A stretch of 6,607 nt of DNA from Acidobacteriota bacterium (GTDB lineage Bacteria > Acidobacteriota > Thermoanaerobaculia > Multivoradales > JAHEKO01). Of the stretch, positions 1-6,607 are shown in pieces. A model generated the notes under the pieces. That model searched no databases and was not told where the DNA came from. It saw nothing but the letters and a program-made list of their open reading frames with translations. The stretch spans positions 1 through 6,607 of the forward strand of contig JAHEKO010000218.1 in assembly GCA_024638355.1 (NCBI GenBank). The letters run 5' to 3'. The stretch's first letter is position 1. Every line of letters begins with the position of its first letter. The translations under genes and the position numbers were made by a program.

Positions 1-1868
1 GGCTGGTCACCGGCACGGCGATCGGCCGCTCGTTGCCGGCGACCGATCTGCGCCTCGCCACCACCCGCGGCACCAACGCGCTGCTCGAACGCCGAGGGGC
101 GGCGGTCGCGCTGTTCGTGACCCGCGGTTTCGCCGACTTGCTGGAGATCGGCAGCCAGCAGCGGCCGGACATCTTCGCCCTCGAGATCGTCAAGCCGGCG
201 CCCTTCTATCGTCGGGTGGTGGAAGTGGAGGAGCGGCTCGCCGCGGACGGCTCGCCGCTGCGCGCGCTCGATCTGAGCGGGCTCGATCGCCAGGTCGATG
301 AGCTGCTCGCCCGGGGCATCCGCTCGGCCGCGGTCTCGCTGCTCCACAGCTTCCGGAATCCCGATCACGAGCGGCGACTGGCGCGCTACCTTCGCGAGCG
401 TGGATTCGAGCACGTCTCGGCCTCGGCCGAGCTCGCGCCGCTCATCCGCTACGTGCCGCGCACCGAGACCGCGGTGGTCGACGCCTACCTGGCCCCGGTG
501 GTCGGCGCCTACGTCGAAGAGGTGAGCCGATCGCTCGACCGGCCGCGCCTTGCGCTGATGACCAGCGCCGGCGGCCTGGTCGCCGCCGCGCGCTTCCGCC
601 CCAAGGACAGCCTGCTGTCGGGGCCTGCCGGTGGCGTCGTCGGCGCGGCCGGCGCGGGCCGCAGGTCGGGCCTCGATCGGGTGATCGCCTTCGACATGGG
701 CGGCACCTCGACCGACGTCTCCCGCTTCGACGGCGAGTTCGACTATCGCTTCGAAACGCGGGTGGCCGACGCGCGCCTGATGGCGCCGGCGCTCGCCATC
801 GAGACGGTGGCGGCGGGGGGCGGGTCGATCTGCGGATTCGACGGCACGCAGCTGCGCGTCGGGCCGCAGAGCGCCGGGGCCGATCCGGGGCCGGCGTGCT
901 ACGGCGCCGGCGGTCCCCTGACGCTGACCGACGTCAACCTGCTGCTCGGGCGGCTGCTGGCGGATCGCTTCGCGCTGCCGGTCGACCGCGCGGCGGCCGA
1001 GCGACGCGCCGACGCGCTGCTCGCCCGAGCGCGCGCGGCGGGCGCCGACGGCCTCGAGCGCGACGCGCTGCTGGCCGGGTGCCTCCAGATCGCCAACGAG
1101 CGGATGGCCGAAGCGGTACGGCGCATCTCGGTGCGCGAGGGCTACGATCCGAGCGAATACGCCCTGGTCGCGTTCGGCGGCGCCGGCGCGCAGCACGCCT
1201 GTGCGCTGGCCGAGCTGCTCGGTATCGAGCGGATCCTGGTGCCGCGCGACGCCGGGCTGCTGAGCGCTCTCGGCCTCGGCGACGCCGTGGTCGAGCGCTT
1301 TCGCGAGCGCCAGGTGCTGGCCCCGCTCGACGAGGTGGAGGAACGCCTGGAGCCGTGGCTCGAGGAGCTCGGCGAAGAGGCTCTACAGGCGGTGGCCGGC
1401 GACGGTATCGCCGCGGGGGAGGCTCGCGTGCGGCTGCGGCGCGTTCACCTGCGGCTGGTGGGGCAGGACTCGACGCTGGCGCTCGCCTTCGAGTCTCTGG
1501 GTCGTCTGCGCGGCGACTTCGACCGCGCCTACCGCGCGGTCTACGGCTATCGGCCCGAGTCGAGGCCGATCGAGGTGGAGAGTCTGAGAGTCGTGGCGTC
1601 GTCGAAGCCGCGAGAGCGTGTCGCGAGCTCGCAGGCCCCGCCGCCGCCGTCTTCGGCGGCCCCGGCGGCCGCGACGCGCGCCTTTCTCGGCGGCGAGTGG
1701 ACGCCGACTCCAGGTTTCGATCGGTCGGAGCTCGCCGCCGGATCGCGGATCGTCGGCCCCGCGCTGATCTTCGAGCCTCACAGCGCCACCGTGGTCGAGC
1801 GCGGCTGGACGGCGGCGGTCGACGCGGCCGACGCTCTGGCGCTGCGCCGGGGAGGTGGCGGTGGCTGA
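1..1868 (+). CDS. hyuA: Hydantoinase A / 5-oxoprolinase-type ATP-binding subunit, 5' end cut by window
   Basis: This subunit of an ATP-dependent cyclic-amide hydrolase (hydantoinase/oxoprolinase family) is expected to bind and activate the substrate with ATP in the cytoplasm, working with the HyuB subunit encoded next. The frame is open from base 3 with no plausible start: the TTG at 33 lies inside conserved sequence just before the family's TT-x-x-TNALLER segment (about 60-92). The first roughly 70 residues, with the first phosphate loop, are therefore outside the window. About 621 residues are visible. They include [11 protein letters not shown], the ASKHA-type nucleotide-binding motif (690-722), TVAAGGGS (804-827), and [12 protein letters not shown] soon after. 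An Ala/Pro/Ser-rich linker near 1620-1675 leads to a C-terminal beta-rich domain. From memory, the [10 protein letters not shown] to PGPACY stretch is very close to mammalian OPLAH, which favours 5-oxoproline as substrate over hydantoins or ketones; substrate remains an inference. The stop overlaps the next gene by 8 bases. Confidence 0.93.
   Translation, partial: LVTGTAIGRSLPATDLRLATTRGTNALLERRGAAVALFVTRGFADLLEIGSQQRPDIFALEIVKPAPFYRRVVEVEERLAADGSPLRALDLSGLDRQVDELLARGIRSAAVSLLHSFRNPDHERRLARYLRERGFEHVSASAELAPLIRYVPRTETAVVDAYLAPVVGAYVEEVSRSLDRPRLALMTSAGGLVAAARFRPKDSLLSGPAGGVVGAAGAGRRSGLDRVIAFDMGGTSTDVSRFDGEFDYRFETRVADARLMAPALAIETVAAGGGSICGFDGTQLRVGPQSAGADPGPACYGAGGPLTLTDVNLLLGRLLADRFALPVDRAAAERRADALLARARAAGADGLERDALLAGCLQIANERMAEAVRRISVREGYDPSEYALVAFGGAGAQHACALAELLGIERILVPRDAGLLSALGLGDAVVERFRERQVLAPLDEVEERLEPWLEELGEEALQAVAGDGIAAGEARVRLRRVHLRLVGQDSTLALAFESLGRLRGDFDRAYRAVYGYRPESRPIEVESLRVVASSKPRERVASSQAPPPPSSAAPAAATRAFLGGEWTPTPGFDRSELAAGSRIVGPALIFEPHSATVVERGWTAAVDAADALALRRGGGGG
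1851..1855 (+). promoter_or_regulatory. Ribosome binding site deciding the hyuB start
   Basis: GGAGG lies five bases before the GTG at 1861. A GTG at 1855 in the same frame overlaps this motif and so could not use it. This makes 1861 the better start. The site lies within the last codons of the preceding gene, consistent with translational coupling of the two subunits. Confidence 0.65.
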
Positions 1869-3444
1869 CGAGCGGTCGGCGGTCGTCGAGCTCGAGCTGT
1901 TCACCCACCGATTCAGCGCCATCGCCCGCCAGATGGGCGAGGCGCTGCGGCGCACCGCGCTCTCGGTGAACGTCAAAGAGCGGCTCGACTTCTCGTGTGC
2001 GCTGCTCGACGCTCGCGGCCATCTGGTGGTGAACGCTCCGCACATTCCGGTGCACCTGGGCGCCCTGGGCTTGTGCGTGCGCAGCGTCGCCGACGAGTTG
2101 GGACCGTTCGAGCCGGGCGACGTGGTGGTGACCAACCACCCCGCCTTCGGCGGCTCGCATCTGCCCGACGTGACGGTGATCACCCCGGTCTTCGCCGGCA
2201 GACTGGTCGGCTATGCGGCGAGCCGCGCGCATCACGCCGAGATCGGCGGCACCCTGCCCGGCTCGATGCCGCCGGCGGCGCGCTCGTTGGCCGAGGAAGG
2301 AGTGGTTCTCGAGCCTCAGCTTCTGGTGCGAAGGGGCCGGCCGCGGTGGGAGGAGATTCGCGGGCGGCTGGCCGGCGGTCCCCACCCCTCGCGAGCGGTT
2401 GCCGAGAACCTGGCAGATCTGGCGGCGGCCATCGCCGCCAACCGACGCGGCGTGGAGGGTCTCGAGGCGCTGGTCGCCGCGAACGGGCTCGATACGGTCA
2501 CGCGGCACATGCGCGCGCTCGAGGCGCTGGCGGCAGAGCGGATGGCGGCCGCTCTCGAGCGCCTCCCGCCGGGCCGGAGACGAGCTGTCGAGCGTCTCGA
2601 CGACGGCTCGGAGCTGCGGCTCGAGATCACCCTCGAAGGCCACGGCGCCCTGATCGATTTCACCGGCTCGGCGCCGGTCCACCCGGGCAACCTCAACGCC
2701 ACTCCGGCGATCGTTCGCAGTGCCGTGCTCTACGTTCTGCGGCTGCTGATCGACGAGCCGCTGCCGTTGAACGAGGGTCTGGCCCGCGACGTGGAGATCC
2801 GCATTCCGGTGGGCCTCCTCAACCCGACCTTTCCGCCGGATCCGGCGCGGGCGCCGGCCGTGGTCGGCGGCAACGTGGAGACCAGCCAGCGCGTGGTCGA
2901 TACCCTGCTCAAGGCGCTCGGTCTCGTGGCTTGCGGCCAGGGCACCATGAACAACGTGCTGTTCGGTAACGAATCGTTCTCGTATTACGAAACGGTCTGC
3001 GGTGGCGCCGGCGCGGGCGACGGCTTCGACGGCGCCGACGCGGTGCACACGCACATGACCAACACCGCCATCACCGATCCGGAGATCCTCGAGCACCGGC
3101 ACCCGGTCCGGGTGGAAGAGTTCCGCGTGAGGCGCGGCTCCGGTGGGCGGGGACGGCATCGCGGCGGCGACGGCGTGAGCAGGGAGCTGACCTTTCTGGA
3201 GCCGGTGGCGCTTTCGATCTTGTCGCAGCACCGGGTCGAGGCGCCCTTCGGAGTGGGGGGCGGGAAAGCCGGCTCGCGCGGTCGCCAGAGGCTGGTGAGG
3301 GCGTCCGGAGACGAGGTCGAGCTCGACTCGATCGATTCGTGCCGCGTCGAGGCCGGCGACCGGCTCATTCTCGACACGCCCGGTGGCGGCGGCTTCGGAG
3401 CACCACCCGAGCGGGAGGCGCGGGCCGATGGCCAGGATGAATAG
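1861..3444 (+). CDS. hyuB: Hydantoinase B / 5-oxoprolinase-type catalytic-partner subunit
   Basis: This 527-residue protein is the partner of the upstream subunit; together they correspond to the two halves of the single-chain eukaryotic 5-oxoprolinase. Length is normal for bacterial HyuB. Residues 92-109 read NHP-x-x-GGSHLPD-x-TVITPV, followed by SR-x-HH-x-EIGG (121-130) and PGSMPP (133-138), all family signatures. H100, D103 and H124/H125 are likely metal ligands by analogy with the equivalent acetone carboxylase subunit. Further on are [22 protein letters not shown]-x-GGAGAG, [16 protein letters not shown], and the terminal TPGGGGFG. These match OPLAH-type proteins particularly well. The expected reaction is ATP-dependent ring opening of 5-oxoproline to glutamate, or of a hydantoin-like ring; sequence alone cannot decide. 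The start was placed at GTG 1861 on spacing from GGAGG. The 3' end overlaps the transporter gene by 17 bases, placing all three genes in one transcription unit. Confidence 0.94.
   Translation: MADERSAVVELELFTHRFSAIARQMGEALRRTALSVNVKERLDFSCALLDARGHLVVNAPHIPVHLGALGLCVRSVADELGPFEPGDVVVTNHPAFGGSHLPDVTVITPVFAGRLVGYAASRAHHAEIGGTLPGSMPPAARSLAEEGVVLEPQLLVRRGRPRWEEIRGRLAGGPHPSRAVAENLADLAAAIAANRRGVEGLEALVAANGLDTVTRHMRALEALAAERMAAALERLPPGRRRAVERLDDGSELRLEITLEGHGALIDFTGSAPVHPGNLNATPAIVRSAVLYVLRLLIDEPLPLNEGLARDVEIRIPVGLLNPTFPPDPARAPAVVGGNVETSQRVVDTLLKALGLVACGQGTMNNVLFGNESFSYYETVCGGAGAGDGFDGADAVHTHMTNTAITDPEILEHRHPVRVEEFRVRRGSGGRGRHRGGDGVSRELTFLEPVALSILSQHRVEAPFGVGGGKAGSRGRQRLVRASGDEVELDSIDSCRVEAGDRLILDTPGGGGFGAPPEREARADGQDE
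3413..3418 (+). promoter_or_regulatory. Ribosome binding site deciding the transporter start
   Basis: GGGAGG sits nine bases before the ATG at 3428, inside the end of hyuB. The next in-frame ATG at 3437 would have 18 bases of spacing. An upstream in-frame start at 3383 would add 15 polar residues before the first membrane helix without family support. This makes 3428 the preferred start. Confidence 0.6.
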
Positions 3445-4765
3445 GATCGCGGCCGTTCTCTTGTGGTCGATCATCGCGGCGGCCTTCATCGGGCCGGGCA
3501 CGGTGACCACCGCCGCTTCGTCGGGCTCGAAGTTCGGCCTCGCCCTGCTCTGGGCGCTGGTTTTCTCGACCGTGACCTGCCTGGTGCTGCAGGAGGCCAG
3601 CGCGCGCCTGACGGTCGTCTCGGGCCGCAATCTCGGAGAAGCGCTGCGCGATCGCTATCCCGCGGGGTTCGCCGGCGCGGCGGTGCTGCTGCTCGTACTG
3701 GGTGCGATCGTCCTCGGCTGTGCCGCCTACGAGGCGGGAAACATCCTGGGCGGCGTGGCGGGCGCGAGCCTGGCCCTGCCCTTCGGTCCCCGGGCGCTGA
3801 CGGTGATCTCGGTGGCGTTTGCCGCGGCGCTTCTGTGGTTCAACTCACCGCGCCGGGTCGCGCTGTCGCTGAGCGCTCTGGTCGCGCTGATGGGCGTCGC
3901 CTTCCTGTGGACCGCCCTGCGGCTCGGGCCGGCGTGGGACGACGTCGTCCGCGGCAGCCTCACGCCGTCGCTGCCGGCGGGCTCGACGCTCTATGCCGTC
4001 GGCCTCGTCGGCACGACCGTGGTGCCCTACAACTTGTTCCTGGGCTCGGGCATCGCGGCCGGCCAGAGGCTCGGCGAGGTGCGCTTCGGACTGGCCATCG
4101 CCGTCGGCCTCGGAGGGGCGATCTCGATGGCGGTCCTCGTGGTCGGGACGGCCGTCGCCGGGGACTTCAGCTTCGAGGCGCTTTCGGGTGTCTTGAGCGA
4201 GCGCCTCGGCGGCTGGGCACGCACCTTCTTTGCCCTCGGGCTATTCGCCGCGGGGCTCTCTTCGGCGGTTACGGCTCCGCTGGCCGCCGCGATCACCGCG
4301 CGCAGCCTGTTCGCCACGGACGAGGCCCCCCGGCGATGGTCCGACCGCTCGTGGCGCTACCGAACGGTCTGGCTGGCCGTGCTCGGGGTCGGCCTCGTCT
4401 TCGGGCTCAGCGAGGTGCGGCCGATTCCCGTAATCGTCCTCGCCCAGGCGCTCAACGGCGTATTGCTGCCGATCACCGCCGTATTCCTGTTCCTGGCGGT
4501 CAACGACCGAGCGCTCATGGGCGACGCCGCCCTCAACGGTTGGATGTCCAACGCGCTGATGGCGGCCGTCACCGCGGCCACCCTGATGCTCGGCTCGATC
4601 GGTGTGGCGCGCGCCCTCGCCCGGACTCTCGGCGCCCGGGTGCCGGAACCGTCGACCCTGCTGGCGATCGCCGTCGCCCTCACCGCCGTCCTCGCCGTGC
4701 CGGTCTATGTCGCGGCGCGGCGCCGACGGCTCCAGGCGCGGACGGCTCGCGACGAAAGCCGGTGA
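3428..4765 (+). CDS. NRAMP-related transporter with noncanonical metal site
   Basis: A 445-residue integral inner-membrane protein of the NRAMP (SLC11, LeuT-fold) family, with about 11 hydrophobic helices and a short Arg-rich C-terminal tail. Family features are clear: helix 1 followed by SGSKFGLALLW (32-42) and QEASARL (55-61), a helix 6 segment GTTVVPYNLFL (195-205), a helix 8 block AAGLSSAVTAPLA (284-296), and AQALNGVLLP (339-348) in the helix 10 region. However, the metal-coordinating DPGN of helix 1 is GPGT (22-25), losing both Asp and Asn. The MPH of helix 6 is V199-P200-Y201, losing the Met and the His. Canonical Mn2+/Fe2+ transport is thus unlikely despite the usual automatic label 'divalent metal transporter'. 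The gene follows hyuAB with overlap. Bacillus subtilis ycsG, another NRAMP-like gene, also lies in a 5-oxoprolinase operon. Uptake of 5-oxoproline or a related solute, or of an unusual ion, is inference. Confidence 0.88.
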   Translation: MARMNRIAAVLLWSIIAAAFIGPGTVTTAASSGSKFGLALLWALVFSTVTCLVLQEASARLTVVSGRNLGEALRDRYPAGFAGAAVLLLVLGAIVLGCAAYEAGNILGGVAGASLALPFGPRALTVISVAFAAALLWFNSPRRVALSLSALVALMGVAFLWTALRLGPAWDDVVRGSLTPSLPAGSTLYAVGLVGTTVVPYNLFLGSGIAAGQRLGEVRFGLAIAVGLGGAISMAVLVVGTAVAGDFSFEALSGVLSERLGGWARTFFALGLFAAGLSSAVTAPLAAAITARSLFATDEAPRRWSDRSWRYRTVWLAVLGVGLVFGLSEVRPIPVIVLAQALNGVLLPITAVFLFLAVNDRALMGDAALNGWMSNALMAAVTAATLMLGSIGVARALARTLGARVPEPSTLLAIAVALTAVLAVPVYVAARRRRLQARTARDESR

Positions 4766-4789
4766 GAAGAGCAGGCTGGGAGCTCCAGG

Positions 4790-5596
4790 TCAGTGCCCGC
4801 GCCAGCTCTTCATGCTGGTCGAGGCTCCGACCGCGTCGAGGATCGCGTCGCTGGCCCCGGTGGGCAGGGTGCCTTTGAGCAGCGGCATGATCTTCACCAG
4901 TGCCGGCTCGAGCACGAACGGCTCGTTCTTGTGCACCGCCTGGACGACCTTGCCCGCCAGCCTTTCCGGCGTCAGGAAGGGCGTCAGCAGCGGCTGCCGC
5001 ACCCCTTCGAACATGCCGGTCGAGACGTAGCTGGGGCAGACCGAGGTCACGCCGACGTGGTCGTGGCCCAGGCGCTTCAGCTCGAGCCGGATCGACTCGG
5101 TGAAGCCGATGACCGCCCACTTGCTGGCGGCGTAGGTCGAGCCCCAGGGCAGGCCGATGAAGCCCGAAGCGCTGGCGATGTTGATCAGGTGGCCCGCCTC
5201 GGCGGCGATCAGATCGCCCAGGAAGGCATGGGTGACCGCCACCACGGCCTCGGTGTTGACCTCGAAGGTCTTGAGGTGCTTCTCGAGCGGCACCTCGAGG
5301 AACTCGCCGCCCTGGACTACGCCGGCGTTGTTGACCAGGATCTCGAGACCTCCCAGCTCGGTGATCAGCTCCTCGCGCAGGTCCGCGATGCCGTCGTGAT
5401 CGGTGACGTCGAGCTGATAGAGCAGGCAGTCGGGGCACAGGTCGTCCAGACGCTCGCCGGCCTCGGCCAGGTTCCCCTCGTCGAGATCGGTGAGCACGAT
5501 CCGGGCGCCTTCACCGGCGAGAGCTTTGGCGATGGCGAACCCGATGCCCTGGGCGCCGCCGGTGACGAGAACGCGCTTGCCGCGAAGTGATTTCAT
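4790..5596 (-). CDS. Classical short-chain dehydrogenase/reductase (SDR), probably NAD(H)-dependent
   Basis: A 268-residue soluble Rossmann-fold oxidoreductase, of usual length for a classical SDR. It shows the cofactor glycine motif TGGAQGIG (12-19), Asp37 at the end of the second strand (favouring NAD(H) over NADP(H)), D63-V64 for the adenine ring, NNAG (89-92), and a complete catalytic tetrad N114, S142, Y155 and K159 (YAASK). The usual PG after strand 6 is P188-S189. The tail after about residue 228, with a proline/leucine-rich stretch and a final SMKSWRGH, resembles a group of bacterial SDRs that end in a similar SM-x-x-W/F-x-GR motif and are related to retinol or hydroxysteroid dehydrogenases. 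The substrate is unknown, probably a lipophilic alcohol or ketone. ATG 5596 was chosen because SDR homology begins at once, whereas the 28 upstream in-frame residues are unlike any SDR N-terminus. No good Shine-Dalgarno is seen. The gene converges on the transporter gene. Confidence 0.92.
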   Translation of the reverse strand: MKSLRGKRVLVTGGAQGIGFAIAKALAGEGARIVLTDLDEGNLAEAGERLDDLCPDCLLYQLDVTDHDGIADLREELITELGGLEILVNNAGVVQGGEFLEVPLEKHLKTFEVNTEAVVAVTHAFLGDLIAAEAGHLINIASASGFIGLPWGSTYAASKWAVIGFTESIRLELKRLGHDHVGVTSVCPSYVSTGMFEGVRQPLLTPFLTPERLAGKVVQAVHKNEPFVLEPALVKIMPLLKGTLPTGASDAILDAVGASTSMKSWRGH

Positions 5597-5772
5597 CAAG
5601 TCGATTCTAGCCGGGTTCGCGCTTCGCGGGGGAAACTTCGAGCCGCTGGTCGGAAGCGAAACCCGCGCGCCGCGAGCCAACCCGAACCGTGGCCTTCAAC
5701 TGGCTGCAGGCCCGAGTCCGAGGTCCGCCCCTCTGGCCGGGGGCGTCCGTACCGACAGCGGCGAAGGCGACG
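5597..5772. other. Intergenic region between MATE and SDR genes
   Basis: The gap separates two minus-strand genes and is long enough to suggest separate transcription units. It contains the candidate -10 box next to the SDR start. It also has a short GC-only inverted repeat: CGCCCC at 5726-5731 with GGGGCG at 5740-5745 and an 8-base loop, about 30 bases past the MATE stop. The repeat has no T-run in either direction, so it is at best a weak 3' stem. I found no credible small gene here. Confidence 0.5.
5604..5609 (-). promoter_or_regulatory. Possible -10 box of a leaderless SDR transcript
   Basis: On the minus strand TAGAAT (five of six matches to TATAAT) ends seven bases before the SDR ATG. 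That would place transcription initiation at or next to the start codon. This fits the lack of a Shine-Dalgarno in the region. No convincing -35 box stands 16-18 bases upstream, and the motif is short enough to occur by chance, though AT-rich hexamers are scarce in this sequence. Confidence 0.3.
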
Positions 5773-6607
5773 TCAGGAAGCGCCGGCCGCCGGTCCCCGG
5801 CGAGCCCGGTAGGCCACCTCGAGGCCCGCCGCGCGGCCGATCATGTAGACCAGCATGGCGGCCCAGAGGAGGTGATTCCGCCCGAGGTGCAGCGCCAGCA
5901 GCGCGAGCGGCAAGAAGCCGAGCACGGCGCTCGCCAACATGGTGTTGCGGAGCGCCCGCCCGGCGGTCAGGCCGAGGAACAGGCCGTCGTAGATGTAGGC
6001 GACCGAGCCGACGCTCAACACGGGGATCAGCCACCAGCCGACACGGAGAGCCTCTTCGAGGCTGGGGCCGTGTGAGGTGAAGAGACTCAGCAGACCGCGT
6101 GGAGCGAAGACGATGGCGATCGAGAAGGGCACGGTCAAGGCGACGCCGCTGGTGAGCGCGAGACGCCGAAGGCGCTCAAGGGCCGATCGACGTCCCGAGC
6201 CCCAGAGCACTCCCGCGAGGCTCTCGGCGGCGAAGGCGCAGCCGTCGACCAGGAAGGCGGCGAGCATCTGGATGCGGCCGAGAATCGCGTTGGCGGCGAG
6301 AGTCGCGGTGCCGAGGACGGCGCTGAAGTTGGTGAAGAGGGCGAAGGTCGTGATCAACGCGACGGTGCGGATCAGGATGTCCCGGTTGAGCGACAGCAGC
6401 CGGCGCAACCGCTGCGGATCTCCCACCTCGCGCCAGCGCCAGCGGAACGCGCGGTAGCGGCCGAAGAAGAGGGTGACCGCGATGGCCAGCATGGCGTACT
6501 GGCTGGCCGCGGTGGCGGCGCCGGCGCCGGCGGCCGCCCAGCCGAAGCGCACGATGAAGAGGTAGTCGAGGCCGATATTGACGAGGTTCGCGGTCACCGT
6601 CATGACG
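5773..6607 (-). CDS. MATE-family (DinF-like) export protein, N-terminus beyond window
   Basis: The visible 277 residues are the C-terminal part of a multidrug and toxic compound extrusion transporter, a 12-helix cation-driven antiporter of the inner membrane usually around 440 residues long. The frame stays open to the right edge. The ATG at 6603 falls in the family's N-x-x-LDYLF helix region (residues 9-16 counted from that codon), so it is internal and the true start lies outside. Supporting features are RDILIRT (74-80) at the start of the second helix bundle, AAN (103-105), VDGCAFAAESLAG (119-131) and YDGLFLGLTAGRALRNTML (205-223). These match the pattern of a Gly/Ala-rich helix, an 'LDGFA-AAEAL-G' block and a 'DG-F-G----MRN-M' block seen in DinF-type MATE proteins. 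The substrate cannot be told; family members export drugs, organic cations or metabolites. No linked regulator is visible. Confidence 0.9.
   Translation of the reverse strand, partial: VMTVTANLVNIGLDYLFIVRFGWAAAGAGAATAASQYAMLAIAVTLFFGRYRAFRWRWREVGDPQRLRRLLSLNRDILIRTVALITTFALFTNFSAVLGTATLAANAILGRIQMLAAFLVDGCAFAAESLAGVLWGSGRRSALERLRRLALTSGVALTVPFSIAIVFAPRGLLSLFTSHGPSLEEALRVGWWLIPVLSVGSVAYIYDGLFLGLTAGRALRNTMLASAVLGFLPLALLALHLGRNHLLWAAMLVYMIGRAAGLEVAYRARRGPAAGAS

Noticed and set aside
33..35. TTG at 33 as start of the hyuA gene
   Set aside because: The frame is open upstream to base 3, the site has no ribosome binding site, and the residues around it already belong to conserved family sequence well inside the N-terminal domain.
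896..1969. A plus-strand open frame overlapping hyuA in another frame
   Set aside because: The product is extremely Arg/Gly/Ala-rich without motifs, typical of an out-of-frame reading of GC-rich coding DNA.
934..3630. A very long (about 898 codons) open frame on the minus strand opposite hyuA and hyuB
   Set aside because: Its translation is dominated by Arg, Ala and Pro with many His and Gln, has no recognisable domain, and lies wholly antisense to two genes with clear family motifs. Long antisense frames are expected in GC-rich coding DNA with strong third-position bias.
3463..4878. A plus-strand open frame of about 470 codons overlapping the transporter gene
   Set aside because: The transporter frame has helices and NRAMP motifs; this frame gives an Arg-rich protein without motifs.
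4793..5590. A plus-strand open frame opposite the SDR gene
   Set aside because: It is antisense to a gene with a full SDR catalytic tetrad, and its Gln/Asp/His-rich translation has no family features.
5726..5745. GC-rich inverted repeat as a Rho-independent terminator for the MATE gene
   Set aside because: The stem is only six base pairs with an eight-base loop and no T-run follows on either strand; such repeats are common by chance at this GC content.
6601..6603. ATG at 6603 (minus strand) as start of the MATE gene
   Set aside because: It lies in a mid-protein helix of the family, and starting there would remove the entire first six-helix bundle.

Overview
The window is GC-rich (about 70% by eye) and gene-dense. 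It holds five protein-coding genes, two of them cut by the window edges. No rRNA, tRNA, CRISPR array, insertion sequence or phage gene is visible. Base composition, GTG starts and short overlapping junctions fit a high-GC, free-living bacterium. The proteins alone do not fix a phylum; Acidobacteriota or a deltaproteobacterial-type lineage is a guess.

Left part, plus strand (1-4765): three genes packed head to tail with overlaps of 8 and 17 bases form one apparent operon. The first is the hydantoinase A/5-oxoprolinase ATP-binding subunit, which lacks its N-terminus because the window begins inside it. The second is the matching hydantoinase B/5-oxoprolinase subunit, complete. The third is a complete NRAMP-fold membrane transporter. 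Both enzyme subunits resemble the two halves of eukaryotic 5-oxoprolinase more than the acetone or acetophenone carboxylases, so ATP-dependent opening of 5-oxoproline (pyroglutamate) or a related cyclic amide is the best guess. The transporter lacks the metal-binding signatures of true NRAMP metal carriers: DPGN in helix 1 reads GPGT, and MPH in helix 6 reads VPY. A natural reading is that it serves the enzyme, importing its substrate or moving an ion the enzyme needs, but this is inference.

Right part, minus strand (4790-6607): a complete classical short-chain dehydrogenase/reductase converges on the transporter gene with only 24 bases between the stops. Upstream of it on the same strand, across a 176-base gap, lies the C-terminal two-thirds of a MATE-family (DinF-like) efflux or export protein that runs off the right edge. 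I see no functional link between these two genes or with the left operon.

Most genes are recognisable family members. The best lead for something undescribed is the noncanonical NRAMP-related transporter coupled to a 5-oxoprolinase-type enzyme.
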